A stretch of 64,000 nucleotides of DNA from assembly GCA_964414785.1 (NCBI GenBank), contig CAYPXZ010000004.1:62001-126000 (forward strand), in the 5' to 3' direction. The stretch comes from Palsa-1447 sp964414785 (GTDB lineage: Bacteria; Verrucomicrobiota; Verrucomicrobiia; Opitutales; Opitutaceae). Of this stretch, positions 34,553 to 42,903 are shown one piece after another (position 1 is the first letter of the stretch; every line of letters begins with the position of its first letter). The notes under the pieces are model-generated. The model was not told where the DNA came from and did no database searches. It saw nothing but the letters and a program-made list of their open reading frames with translations. A program made the position numbers and the translations under genes.

Positions 34553-35922
34553 CCCCGGCCGGCTCCCGCCCGCAAACCCTCCTGGTCCGCAATGCGGACG
34601 TCCTGGTCACCATGGACGGCGGGCGAAGGGAGATCCGGGGCGGCGGACTTTTCGCCGAGGGAAACCGGGTGACGGCGGTCGGGTCGGCGGCGGAGCTCCC
34701 GGCGGGCGCGGACCGGGTCATCGACCTGGCGGGGCACGCCGTCGTGCCCGGACTCGTCAACACCCACCACCACATGTACCAGAGCCTGACGCGGGCGCTC
34801 CCCGGCGCGCAGGACGCCGGGCTCTTCGAGTGGCTCGGGGCGCTCTATCCGGTCTGGGCGCGCATGACGCCCGAGATGCTGCGGGTGTCGACGCTGACGG
34901 CGATGGCGGAGCTAATCCTCTCGGGATGCACGACCTCGAGCGACCACCTCTATCTCTACCCGAACGGGTGCCGGCTCGAGGACAGCATCGAGTCGGCGGC
35001 CGAGATCGGCATGCGCTTCCACGCCGCGCGGGGAAGCATGAGCGTCGGCCGAAGCCGCGGCGGCCTCCCGCCGGACGCCCTGGTCGAGGACGAGAAGGCG
35101 ATCCTGTCGGACACTCAGCGGGTGGTCGAGGCCCACAACGACCCGTCGCGGTTCGCCATGCTCCGGGTCGCCGTCGCCCCGTGCTCCCCCTTCTCGGTCA
35201 GCAGGGAGCTGATGACCGAGTCCGCCGCGCTCGCCCGGTCCCTTGGGGTGTCCCTCCACACGCACCTTGCCGAGAACGACAGCGACGTCGCCTACAGCCT
35301 CGAGAAGTTCGGCATGACCCCCGCCGAGTACGCCGAGGACCTGGGCTGGGTCGGCCCGGACGTCTGGCACGCGCACTGCGTCAAGCTGGACGAGGCCGGG
35401 ATCGACCTCTTTGCGAGGACCGGCACGGGTGTCGCGCACTGCCCCTGCTCGAACATGCGGCTCGGGTCGGGAACGGCCCCCGTCCGCAGGATGCTCGCCC
35501 GGCGGGTGCCCGTCGGCCTTGGCGTGGACGGCTCGGCCTCCAATGACGCGGGCGGCCTGCTTGGCGAAGCGCGCCAGGCCATGCTGCTGCAGCGGGTCGG
35601 CCTCGGGCCCTCGGCCATGACGGCGCGCCAGGCGCTCGAGCTCGCCACGGTGGGCGGCGCCCGCGTCCTCGGCCGCGACGACATCGGCTCCCTCGCGCCC
35701 GGCATGGCGGCGGATTTCTCGGCCTTTGACCTGAGGGGCGTCAACATGGCCGGCGGCCTTCACGACCCCGTGGCGGCGCTTGTCTTCTGCGCCCCGCAAC
35801 ACGCGTCCCTCGTGGTCATCGACGGCCGCGTCGCGGTCGAGGACGGCCGCCTGCGCACGATCGAGCTGGGCCCCGTCCTCGAACGCCACAACAGGCTGGC
35901 CCGGAGCCTCGTCTCCGGCTGA
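34549..35922 (+). CDS. 8-oxoguanine deaminase (amidohydrolase, SsnA/AtzB clan)
   Basis: A 457-residue zinc-dependent deaminase. Its N-terminus RNADVLVTMDGGRREIRGGG matches the 8-oxoguanine deaminases. Metal and catalytic residues are in LVNTHHHMYQSLTRALPGAQ (HxH), LHTHLAENDSDVAYS, WHAHCVKLDEAGI and GVDGSASND. The enzyme hydrolyses 8-oxoguanine to urate, useful in scavenging oxidised purines; guanine-related triazines are alternative substrates in this clan. ATG overlaps the preceding lyase stop by four bases. With adenine deaminase and the NUP protein it makes a purine-salvage locus. Confidence 0.85.
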   Translation: MTPAGSRPQTLLVRNADVLVTMDGGRREIRGGGLFAEGNRVTAVGSAAELPAGADRVIDLAGHAVVPGLVNTHHHMYQSLTRALPGAQDAGLFEWLGALYPVWARMTPEMLRVSTLTAMAELILSGCTTSSDHLYLYPNGCRLEDSIESAAEIGMRFHAARGSMSVGRSRGGLPPDALVEDEKAILSDTQRVVEAHNDPSRFAMLRVAVAPCSPFSVSRELMTESAALARSLGVSLHTHLAENDSDVAYSLEKFGMTPAEYAEDLGWVGPDVWHAHCVKLDEAGIDLFARTGTGVAHCPCSNMRLGSGTAPVRRMLARRVPVGLGVDGSASNDAGGLLGEARQAMLLQRVGLGPSAMTARQALELATVGGARVLGRDDIGSLAPGMAADFSAFDLRGVNMAGGLHDPVAALVFCAPQHASLVVIDGRVAVEDGRLRTIELGPVLERHNRLARSLVSG

Positions 35923-35983
35923 TCCCCCGGGGCAATTGCCGGTTGCGGACGCCGCTACCAGGGGCATCCTCCCCGGCTTGGAC

Positions 35984-37093
35984 ATGCGCATCGGCACCCT
36001 AGGGATCGACTCGAGTCTCTTCCTCTCACCGCTGGCGGGATACACGAACCTGCCGATGCGCCTGACCCTGCGCGAGCTTGGCGGCCTCGGCTGGGCGACG
36101 ACGGACCTCGTGAACGCCCGCTCGCTCATCGAGCGCAACCCGACGGCCCTCAAGCTCGTCGAGTCGGGCCCGGGCGACCGGCCCCTGGCGATCCAGCTCT
36201 TTGGCAGCGTCCCGGGCGAGATGCGGGAGGCGGCCGTCATGTGCGAGGCCATGGGCGCCCAGGCCGTCGACATCAACATGGGGTGCCCGGTGAAGAAGGT
36301 GACGAAGATCGGCGGCGGATCGGCGATGATGACCGAGCTCGGCAGGACTGCGGAGCTGGTCCGCGGGATGGTCGAGGCGATAAAGATACCCGTCACTGCC
36401 AAGATGCGGCTCGGATGGGACGCCGAGAACATCACGGCCCCCGACCTCGCCGCGGCGCTCGAGGGAGCCGGGGTCGCCGCGGTCTTCATCCACGGGCGCA
36501 CGCGCGCCCAGGGGTTCTCGGGAACGGTCAACCTCGCGGGAATCCGCGCCGTCGTCGGCGCGGTCCGCTCGATCCCGGTGATCGGCAACGGCGACATCAC
36601 CACCCCGGAGGGGGCGCGCCACATGATCGCCGAGACGGGCTGCGCGGGCGTGAGCATCGGTCGCGGCGCGTTCTACGACCCCTGGATATTCCGAAGGACG
36701 GAGCACCTCCTGCGCACGGGCGAGCTCCTGCCGGAGCCGGGCTTCGCCGAGCGCCTGCGCGTCCTCAGGCGGCATTTCGAGCGCTACTGCGAGTTCTACG
36801 GCGAGGCCCGGGGCGCGAGGCTCTTCAGGAAGGTGGCCCCGTGGTATGCGAAGCGCTTCGGCCCCTCCAGGCCGTTCAAGCAGAGGATCCTGACGATCGA
36901 GTCCAGGAAGGACTTCGAATCCGTGGTCGCGGAGTACGTCGCATGGAGGGCCGCCTTCTGCGACGCGTCGGGCGAGCTCCTTCCGAAATTCCGGCCTCCC
37001 CCCCTGTCGCCGTCCTTCCTCGCAGGCGGCGAGGCGGAGGTCTTCAGCCGTGAGGGCATCCCGGTCCCGCGCGGGCCCGTCGAGACCTGGTGA
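35984..37093 (+). CDS. dusB: tRNA-dihydrouridine synthase
   Basis: A 369-residue flavoenzyme that reduces uridines in the tRNA D-loop with NADPH and FMN. FLSPLAGYTNLPMRLTLREL is the N-terminal FMN-site segment. VDINMGCPVKKVTKIGGGSA contains the catalytic Cys101. VTAKMRLGWD, FIHGRTRAQGFSG and VIGNGDITTPE follow in the usual order, and a C-terminal helical tRNA-recognition domain begins near 250. The MGCPVKKV form points to the DusB branch. The 60-base longer frame upstream is out of register with the deaminase, so ATG 35984 is used. In many bacteria dusB is in an operon with fis, which is not present here. Confidence 0.9.
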   Translation: MRIGTLGIDSSLFLSPLAGYTNLPMRLTLRELGGLGWATTDLVNARSLIERNPTALKLVESGPGDRPLAIQLFGSVPGEMREAAVMCEAMGAQAVDINMGCPVKKVTKIGGGSAMMTELGRTAELVRGMVEAIKIPVTAKMRLGWDAENITAPDLAAALEGAGVAAVFIHGRTRAQGFSGTVNLAGIRAVVGAVRSIPVIGNGDITTPEGARHMIAETGCAGVSIGRGAFYDPWIFRRTEHLLRTGELLPEPGFAERLRVLRRHFERYCEFYGEARGARLFRKVAPWYAKRFGPSRPFKQRILTIESRKDFESVVAEYVAWRAAFCDASGELLPKFRPPPLSPSFLAGGEAEVFSREGIPVPRGPVETW

Positions 37094-37105
37094 GCAGGAG
37101 GCCCG

Positions 37106-38476
37106 TCAGTAGCTTTTGGATACCTCGGCCCCGGTCGAGTCCTTGAAATAGATCACCTTGTTCACCGAGTCGATGCGGTCGAAGGTGATCTGCAGGGCCC
37201 CCTCGACGACCTGGCCCTCGCGCACGATACTCCCGTTGATCAGCGCCCGCGAGTGCGCGCCCTGGAATACGCCGCCGATGTTCGCGCTCGCGACGAAGGT
37301 CCGGAATGCGGCGCTCGCCGCCGGGGCCGCCTCGATGCGGGTGCTGTTCACCTTCACGTCCGTCGTGAGCGCGGTCGGAGCCATGACCGTCACCGAGGCC
37401 GGCGTGGGCGTGGGCTCGGCGGCGGCCTGCGCCGCCTCAAGCTTCGCCTGCTCGGCGGCCTTGCGGGCCGCGATCGCCTCTGGGGTCTCGACGGGCTTGA
37501 CCTCCTTGGGGGGTGCTTCGACCACGTCCTTCTTGATGACCGGCTTGGCCACCGGCGGCAGCTTGATCTTCACATCCTGGCCCGGGAAGAAGATCCGGTA
37601 GCTGAAGACGCCGCCAATCGCTATCGCGACGACGACCACCGCGATCCCCGCCTTGGCCACGGGCCCGAGCGAGGCGCGCCTTCTCAGGACACCCCCGGGC
37701 TTGCCCGGCTTTCCGACCGGCTTGCCGCCGACCTTGAGCGGGACCTCGGCTGCGACCTTGATGTTTAGCCCCGGCTTTGCGGCCGCCGGCTTCTCGTGCG
37801 GCGTCGCAAGGGAGAGGCGCGGGACTCCGCCGGGCACCGGCGGTTCCGCCGTGGTGCCGGGCGGCGGCGGGGCGGAAAGCACCGAGACGGGAGGCATCGA
37901 CACCGTGGTCCGGGGAGCCGAGGGCGGAGGGGGCGGCGGGGCATCCGCCGGCATCGGGCGCCCAATTCCGGCCGGAGGGGGCGGCGGAGGGGGCGGCGCA
38001 CCGGCAAACGAAGAGGGCTCGGGCGGAGCCGAGGCCGGGTCGGCAAAGGACGACGCCGCGGGCGGCGCGATGAAAGGTTCGGGGGGCGGCGCGAATTCCG
38101 GGGGCGGCGGCTGGTGAGGGGCGGGCTGGGGCGGATGCGCTCCCCCGGACGCCGCCTTGGGTCGGAGTTTGAACTTCGGCAGGCCGTCATCCTGGGGCTC
38201 AGGAGGAGGGGCCGGCGCCGGCTCGGGGAACGCCGCCGGCGGGGGCGGCGGAGGCAGGTCGGGCTCGGGTGGCGGGACCGGCTGCTCGACTTTGGAAGTT
38301 GTTTCCGATGAAAGATTTAGCCTTGGTTTCAGCCGGAGGCGGGCAGTCCCATCACCCTGGTCGGAGCTTGCTGGCGCGGACGGGGGGGGCGGCGGCGGCG
38401 GCTCCGGTGGCGGCGGCGGGCCACCCCCGGCTGGGGGGCGCGGCTTCAGGCGCAGCGGTTGCGGCTCGTCGCTCAT
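37106..38476 (-). CDS. Proline-rich single-pass membrane protein with repeated LRLKPR motifs
   Basis: A 456-residue protein of unknown family. Residues 1-220 are a low-complexity Pro/Ala/Glu-rich cytoplasmic arm that carries three similar basic motifs: LRLKPR at 8-13, LRLKPR at 47-52 and KFKLRPK at 101-107. One membrane helix lies at about 273-294 (AGIAVVVVAIAIGGVFSYRI). A coiled, charged linker (AIAARKAAEQAKLEAAQAAA) follows. The final 80 residues form a small beta domain: GGVFQGAHSRALINGSIVRE then GALQITFDRIDSV. Possibly the motifs dock a partner, by analogy with other proline-rich scaffold proteins. It converges with dusB (13 bases) and is divergent from a small exported protein. Confidence 0.7.
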   Translation of the reverse strand: MSDEPQPLRLKPRPPAGGGPPPPPEPPPPPPPSAPASSDQGDGTARLRLKPRLNLSSETTSKVEQPVPPPEPDLPPPPPPAAFPEPAPAPPPEPQDDGLPKFKLRPKAASGGAHPPQPAPHQPPPPEFAPPPEPFIAPPAASSFADPASAPPEPSSFAGAPPPPPPPPAGIGRPMPADAPPPPPPSAPRTTVSMPPVSVLSAPPPPGTTAEPPVPGGVPRLSLATPHEKPAAAKPGLNIKVAAEVPLKVGGKPVGKPGKPGGVLRRRASLGPVAKAGIAVVVVAIAIGGVFSYRIFFPGQDVKIKLPPVAKPVIKKDVVEAPPKEVKPVETPEAIAARKAAEQAKLEAAQAAAEPTPTPASVTVMAPTALTTDVKVNSTRIEAAPAASAAFRTFVASANIGGVFQGAHSRALINGSIVREGQVVEGALQITFDRIDSVNKVIYFKDSTGAEVSKSY

Positions 38477-38572
38477 TGGATAGACGATATAAACGACTTA
38501 ACCGGTAAAACACGAAACCAAAAAGATTCACTCGCGGTCATACGGGGCTGCTCCCAACTTATCCCCTCGCCA

Positions 38573-38842
38573 ATGAAACGCCTCGTTCCGATCGCCCTAG
38601 CCGTTGCGGTTCTATCGAATTCCGCCTGCCACATGTTTTCTTCCAAGAAGAATCCCGCGGCCCCTAAGGAAAGCAAGACCGTGGCCAGCGACGTGGAGAA
38701 GGACTTCATGCGCCGCTGGCTGGACAAGCGGACCGGGGAACTCGTTGCCCAGGGCAGCTCCCCGATGGCCGCCCATGACCAGGCCGTCGCCGAGTTCAAG
38801 GCGACGTTCACCTACATGAGCGTCGTGAAGCAGGCGAAGTGA
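38573..38842 (+). CDS. Small exported hypothetical protein, possible lipoprotein
   Basis: An 89-residue protein. LVPIALAVAVLSNSACHMF is a signal sequence ending at a cysteine; the lipobox (NSAC) is imperfect, so lipidation is uncertain. The mature part is a charged helical domain (ASDVEKDFMRRWLDKRTGEL, then HDQAVAEFKATFTYMSVV). No family was recognised. The frame is open above 38573, but MKRLVPIA gives a proper signal start. It ends one base before the stop of the convergent FKBP gene. Confidence 0.6.
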   Translation: MKRLVPIALAVAVLSNSACHMFSSKKNPAAPKESKTVASDVEKDFMRRWLDKRTGELVAQGSSPMAAHDQAVAEFKATFTYMSVVKQAK

Positions 38843-39313
38843 TCAGGTGTCCTTCTTGACCTCAATCACCTCGATCTCGAAGACGAGCGTCGCGTAGCCT
38901 GGGATCCTTGGGGGGCTGCCCCGGCGCCCGTAGGCGAGCTCGGAGGGCACGATCACGATCCACTTGTCGCCGACCCTCATCAGCTGGAAGATCTGGTCCC
39001 AGCCGACGATGACCTCGCTGCGATCGACCCGGAAGCTGAACGGGTGCTCCTTGTCGAGCTGCTTGTCGAAGACCTTGCCTGAGAGCAGGGAGCCCACGTA
39101 GGTGACGCCGACCTTGTCGCCCGGCTGCAGGAGCGGGCCCTTGCCCGCCACCTCGACCACATAGCGCAGCCCGGTGAACGTCTTCTTCGCGTCGGGCCAC
39201 CGCTTCTCGACAATGTCGAGGTCGTCGGGAGGCAGCTTCTCGCGCTGCGCGTGAAGGAGGACGGGGCCTGCGAAAAGGGCTAAGGCGACTGCGGCGAACC
39301 GGATTGGGGCCAT
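38843..39313 (-). CDS. FKBP-type peptidyl-prolyl cis-trans isomerase, exported
   Basis: A 156-residue protein with signal peptide MAPIRFAAVALALFAGPVLL and HAQ cleavage region. The FKBP domain spans about 50-153: YVVEVAGKGPLLQPGDKVGV, YVGSLLSGKVFDKQLDKEHP, FRVDRSEVIVGWDQIFQLMR, and PSELAYGRRGSPPRIPGYAT with FEIEVIEVKK. These are the core FKBP strands and the active-site Asp/Phe/Val/Tyr positions. It accelerates proline isomerisation during folding in the periplasm. The six-codon longer start at 39331 lacks signal-peptide logic, so 39313 is used. It is convergent with the small exported protein. Confidence 0.9.
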   Translation of the reverse strand: MAPIRFAAVALALFAGPVLLHAQREKLPPDDLDIVEKRWPDAKKTFTGLRYVVEVAGKGPLLQPGDKVGVTYVGSLLSGKVFDKQLDKEHPFSFRVDRSEVIVGWDQIFQLMRVGDKWIVIVPSELAYGRRGSPPRIPGYATLVFEIEVIEVKKDT

Positions 39314-39346
39314 GGTGGGACTAAGCTGCAAAGGCCCGAGCCTAGG

Positions 39347-39952
39347 TCAAGTTGCCAGCTTGACCGACGGGTGGGCGGCGATGAGGCGAAGTCCGCGCTC
39401 GAGCAGCGTCTTGCCGGGCTCCATCCGGTGCCACGGCGAGGCGCCCGAGGGATGCGGCAGGGGGATGCAGTCCGCCTCGCGGCCGGCGAGGCTCACCCTG
39501 AAGCTCCTTCCGACGACATCCTGGAGCGGCGCCGGCTCCAGGAACCGCAGGATCGCAAGCTTGCCGACCGGGATCACCAGGGTCGGCCTGAGGATCCTGA
39601 ACTCGCGCTCCAGCCAATGGGAGCAGGCTTCGACCTCGGCGGGGTCGGGCACCCGGTCGCCGCCCTTGGGGTGCTTGCCGGGGAAGCAGCGGCAGACCGC
39701 CGCGAAATAGACGCGGTTTCGGACGTCCTCCTCGTTCCAGCCCAGGGCGCCGGAGAACCACTTGAAGAGCGTCTTGCCCGCCGTCCACGCAAAGGGCCTG
39801 CCGAGGATGGGCTCCTTGTCGCCGGGCGCCTGGCCCACGAGCATGATTCCGCTCTCAACCGGGCGGCCGACGACCACCGGCTTGTGCATGCGCGGGCAGC
39901 GCGTGCACCGCAGCAGTGCCGCCTGGTGTCTCTGGATGGCTGTCGCTGTCAT
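39347..39952 (-). CDS. Uracil-DNA glycosylase, family 4/5 type (Fe-S)
   Basis: A 201-residue DNA repair enzyme. RCTRCPRM near residue 15 is the first pair of the cysteines that hold a 4Fe-4S cluster; CRCFPGKHPKGGD and ACSHWL supply the others. LVGQAPGDKEPILGRPF is motif A (uracil and water positioning) with Asp instead of Glu. FAWTAGKTL follows, and IPLPHPSGASPW is the H-P-S DNA-intercalating loop. It removes uracil from DNA. The ATG at 39952 begins immediately after the U-run of the terminator that follows the RRM gene, so this gene must depend on terminator read-through or on a promoter inside the RRM gene. Confidence 0.85.
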   Translation of the reverse strand: MTATAIQRHQAALLRCTRCPRMHKPVVVGRPVESGIMLVGQAPGDKEPILGRPFAWTAGKTLFKWFSGALGWNEEDVRNRVYFAAVCRCFPGKHPKGGDRVPDPAEVEACSHWLEREFRILRPTLVIPVGKLAILRFLEPAPLQDVVGRSFRVSLAGREADCIPLPHPSGASPWHRMEPGKTLLERGLRLIAAHPSVKLAT

Positions 39953-39953
39953 C

Positions 39954-39994
39954 AAAAAAAAAGGATGGAGGCCCGTTTGGGCTCTCCATCCTTT
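39954..39994 (-). terminator. Rho-independent terminator of the RRM protein gene
   Basis: On the minus strand, a stem made of GGATGGAG/CTCCATCC with a second GCCC/GGGC segment and a four-base loop is followed by nine U (A-run 39954-39962). It starts 25 bases beyond the RRM stop. The U-run ends two bases before the ATG of the downstream uracil-DNA glycosylase. Confidence 0.8.
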
Positions 39995-40018
39995 GCAAAA
40001 TCTCGCTGTGCGCGGGTC

Positions 40019-40393
40019 TTAGTAACGACGCTCGCCGCGGTCGCTGCGACCGCCGCCGCCGCCACCGAAGCCACGACCGCCGCCGCCGCCGCCGAAGCCG
40101 CGACCGCCGCCGCCGCCGCCGAAGCCGCCGCTGGGGCGATCTTCCTTCGGACGGGCCTCATTGACCGTCAGCTGACGGCCTCCGAGCTCGACGCCATTGA
40201 CCTTCTCAGCCGCAACCTTGGCCTCTTCGGCCGTGCCCATGGTCACGAAGGCGAAACCGCGCGGGCGGCCCGTCATCTTGTCCATAGCGACGTAAACGTC
40301 GGTAACGGTGCCGAATTGACCAAAATGCGAGCGGAGCTCGTCTTCAGTCGTTTTGAACGAGAGATTTCCAACGTATAGTTTGGAATTGCTCAT
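40019..40393 (-). CDS. RNA-binding protein with RRM domain and glycine-rich tail
   Basis: A 124-residue protein. The RRM fold covers residues 4-80: RNP2 is LYVGNLS (6-12) and RNP1 is RGFAFVTM (45-52), both with the aromatic residues that stack on RNA. Residues 90-116 are a glycine/arginine tail with a nine-residue repeat of form GFGGGGGGR, ending SDRGERRY. Such bacterial RRM proteins are usually cold- or stress-induced RNA chaperones. It has its own strong terminator. The 198 bases upstream hold no gene and may be a long leader, which would fit cold-shock-type control, but I see no defined motif there. Confidence 0.9.
   Translation of the reverse strand: MSNSKLYVGNLSFKTTEDELRSHFGQFGTVTDVYVAMDKMTGRPRGFAFVTMGTAEEAKVAAEKVNGVELGGRQLTVNEARPKEDRPSGGFGGGGGGRGFGGGGGGRGFGGGGGGRSDRGERRY
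40046..40126 (-). repeat. 27-base direct repeats encoding the Gly/Arg tail of the RRM protein
   Basis: Three consecutive units of nine codons (Gly-Phe and a run of Gly ending in Arg) within the RRM gene, almost all GGC/GGT-type codons. The near identity of the copies makes length variation by slippage or unequal recombination likely between strains. Confidence 0.75.
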
Positions 40394-40580
40394 GATGTGA
40401 TGTTCGTAGAGCCACCGTCCGCTGCCAGTCCGTTCCCACCGTCGGGTTTCGAAATCATCACTTGAGCAAACCGCTCAGCCAACGACTCACCAGAAGCTGT
40501 CACCAAAACGCTATCTCTAACGATGGATGTAACCTGCATGCTTGCGACGCGGGCGCAAGAACAAACGGTGCCCCGGGCAA

Positions 40581-40602
40581 AGGGGGCCGTTTAGGCCCCC
40601 TT
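40581..40602 (-). terminator. Terminator overlapping the DUF3016 stop codon
   Basis: GGGGGCC and GGCCCCC arms flank GTTTA at 40582-40600, and the TAA stop of the DUF3016 gene lies inside the stem-loop on the minus strand. A short U-run (TTTG) follows. The stem therefore overlaps the end of translation, a compact arrangement that should work as an intrinsic terminator. Confidence 0.55.
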
Positions 40603-41118
40603 GAGGCCCCCGAGCGCGGAATGGGTCCAATCGTTGAGGATGTCCTTCTCGTAGCGGAGCGGGTCGTCCTCCGGGAAGGCCATGCGGGTGTCAAAGCCCA
40701 GGTCCACGATGTCCTCCGACCCCTGCCTAACCACCTTGCCTGCCGGGTCCGTGACCGAGTAGGTGAACTTGAACGCCGGCGGGTAGACGGCCTTGACGAT
40801 GCGCACGTTCTCCCACTGGACGCCGTGCCAGGGCTCGTAGTTGCCGGCCAGGTGGATGTCCGTGAACACGACCTTCAGCCTGTAGCCGTCGGGAAGCATC
40901 TGGTCCGCCCTGTAGACGATATAGCTGCGGATGTTGGACAATATCGCGTCGCGGCCCTTCTCCGTGGGCGTGTAGGCGTCCCTCACGTCCCTGAAGTTCT
41001 CGGGATGGTCGAAGACCACCTCGGTCTTCCTCGCGGCGGCGGCGTTGTCGGTCGCCTGGGTCGCGCAACCGGCGACCAATCCTAGGAGCGCCATCGAAAG
41101 CAGGTTGATCGTCTTCAT
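40591..41118 (-). CDS. DUF3016 family lipoprotein
   Basis: A 175-residue lipoprotein: INLLSMALLGLVAGCATQAT with lipobox LVAGC (Cys18). The mature domain shows DUF3016 features: VVFDHPENFRDVRDAYTPTE, VVFTDIHLAGNYEPWHG, and the FKFTYSVTDPAGKVVRQGSE strand pair ending in LRYEKDILNDW. The family is periplasmic and uncharacterised. It has a good AAAGGAAC ribosome site before ATG 41118. It is divergent from the glucanotransferase and ends in a terminator that overlaps its stop. Confidence 0.85.
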   Translation of the reverse strand: MKTINLLSMALLGLVAGCATQATDNAAAARKTEVVFDHPENFRDVRDAYTPTEKGRDAILSNIRSYIVYRADQMLPDGYRLKVVFTDIHLAGNYEPWHGVQWENVRIVKAVYPPAFKFTYSVTDPAGKVVRQGSEDIVDLGFDTRMAFPEDDPLRYEKDILNDWTHSALGGLKGA

Positions 41119-41281
41119 GGGAATGTTCCTTTGTTGTCTCGTGCCGGGGCCACCCTACCCCGGGGGAATCGGGGGATCCCAGCTCCTTGTGGCGCCACTA
41201 TAGCGCCCCAATGCCGCCTTTTCCACTGGTTCCGTTCGTTTTTGGGCTTCGCCCCGGCGGGGTCCGCGCCAAGATGGCCCC

Positions 41282-42862
41282 ATGTCACCTGGACCGAATG
41301 GCAACGGAGGGCTGTTTGACTGGCTATCGTCGAGGTCGGCGGGAATCCTCCTGCACCCGACAAGCCTGCCGGGGTCGCAGGGCATCGGCACCCTGGACGG
41401 CGCCGCGGTCCGCTTCCTCGACCTCCTGCAGGCCGCCGGGATGTCGTGGTGGCAGGTCTGCCCTCTGGGCCCCACCGGCTACGGCGACTCCCCCTACCAG
41501 TGCTTCTCGGCGTTCGCGGGCAACCCCTACCTGATCGACCTCCAGGACTTTGTATCAAGGAAGCTGCTGACCTCGGACGAGATCGCGCCGCTCGCCGGCG
41601 GCGGCTCGGGGCCGGTCGACTTCGGGTCTCTCTACCAGCTCAAGTGGCCGCTGCTACGCCGCGCGTTCGACCGCTACAAGCTGGCGGGTTACCCTCCTCT
41701 GGGAGCCGAGGGCCACGAGGCCTTCAACGCGGCGCAGGCCTCCTGGCTCAAGCCCTACGCGTGGTTCCGCGCCCTGAAGGACCATTTTGGCGGGCGGGCG
41801 TGGTGGGAGTGGCCCGCGGAGGGCCGGTCGGTCAAGGGCCTCAACGCCCGCCTGCGTTCCAAGCTTCGCGACGAGGTGGCCGCGCACCAGTTCTACCAGT
41901 ACGCCTTCTTCTCGCAGTGGCGCAGGATACGGGCCGAGGCCTCCAAGCGCGGGATCGGCATCATCGGCGACATCCCCATCTTCGTCGCGGCGGACTCGGC
42001 CGACGCGTGGGCCAACCCCGGGCTCTTCGAGCTCGGCGAGGACGGGCGTCCGATCGCGGTCGCGGGCGTCCCCCCCGACTATTTTTCGGCGGACGGCCAG
42101 CTCTGGGGCAACCCGTTGTACCGCTGGGACGCCCACGCGAAGGACGGCTACTCATGGTGGAAGGACCGCCTTCGCGCGTCGTTCGGGATGTGCGATGTCG
42201 TCCGGATCGACCATTTCCGCGGCTTCGACGCGTACTGGCGGGTCCCCTTCCCGGCGAAGAACGCGAGGTCCGGGGAGTGGAGGCCGGGCCCCGGGCTCGA
42301 TTTCTTCCGCGCCGTCAGCAAGGAGTTCCCGGACGCCAAGATCATCGCCGAGGACCTGGGGCTGATGACGCCGTCGGTGGAAGCGCTCCTCGCGGGCACG
42401 GGCCTGCCGGGGATGGCCGTCCTGCAGTTCGCATTCGGGGGGGACGCGAAGAATTCCTACCTCCCCCACAACCTGAGGAGGAACGGCGTCGTCTACCCGG
42501 GCACCCACGACAACGACACCACGCTCGGGTGGTACGCCTTGGCGGACGAGAAGACGCATGACCATGTCCGCCGCTACCTGCGGGTCGACGGCAAGGAGGT
42601 CGGATGGGACTTCATCCGCGCGGCCTACTCGGCCGTCAGCAGGATGGCCCTCATCCCGATGCAGGACCTTCTGAGCCTCGGATCGGAGGCGCGGCTCAAT
42701 TCACCGGGGAAACCCGAGGGCAACTGGCGCTGGCGCCTCAAGGACGGGGACATGGAGAGGATGGTCGCGGGCGGGACGGCCGCGTACCTCGCCGAATTGG
42801 CGGAGCTCACCGGGCGGGAGCCCCAAGGGACGCCTCCCCCGGGAAAAGCACGCCGGATTTGA
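41282..42862 (+). CDS. malQ: 4-alpha-glucanotransferase (GH77 amylomaltase)
   Basis: A 526-residue cytoplasmic enzyme. GILLHPTSLPGSQGIGTLDG opens the barrel. Catalytic landmarks are VVRIDHFRGFDAYW (nucleophile Asp in RIDHF), AKIIAEDLGLMTPSV (acid Glu) and GTHDNDTTLGW (stabilising Asp). These are the three GH77 catalytic acids in order. It transfers alpha-1,4 glucan segments between malto-oligosaccharides during glycogen or maltodextrin metabolism. Length and motif spacing are normal for bacterial MalQ. Followed at 42 bases by a small membrane protein on the same strand, and otherwise a lone glycogen gene here. Confidence 0.95.
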   Translation: MSPGPNGNGGLFDWLSSRSAGILLHPTSLPGSQGIGTLDGAAVRFLDLLQAAGMSWWQVCPLGPTGYGDSPYQCFSAFAGNPYLIDLQDFVSRKLLTSDEIAPLAGGGSGPVDFGSLYQLKWPLLRRAFDRYKLAGYPPLGAEGHEAFNAAQASWLKPYAWFRALKDHFGGRAWWEWPAEGRSVKGLNARLRSKLRDEVAAHQFYQYAFFSQWRRIRAEASKRGIGIIGDIPIFVAADSADAWANPGLFELGEDGRPIAVAGVPPDYFSADGQLWGNPLYRWDAHAKDGYSWWKDRLRASFGMCDVVRIDHFRGFDAYWRVPFPAKNARSGEWRPGPGLDFFRAVSKEFPDAKIIAEDLGLMTPSVEALLAGTGLPGMAVLQFAFGGDAKNSYLPHNLRRNGVVYPGTHDNDTTLGWYALADEKTHDHVRRYLRVDGKEVGWDFIRAAYSAVSRMALIPMQDLLSLGSEARLNSPGKPEGNWRWRLKDGDMERMVAGGTAAYLAELAELTGREPQGTPPPGKARRI

Positions 42863-42903
42863 AACCGGCGGGACGGCCGATAGGCTGTCCCGCGACCCAC
42901 TCC

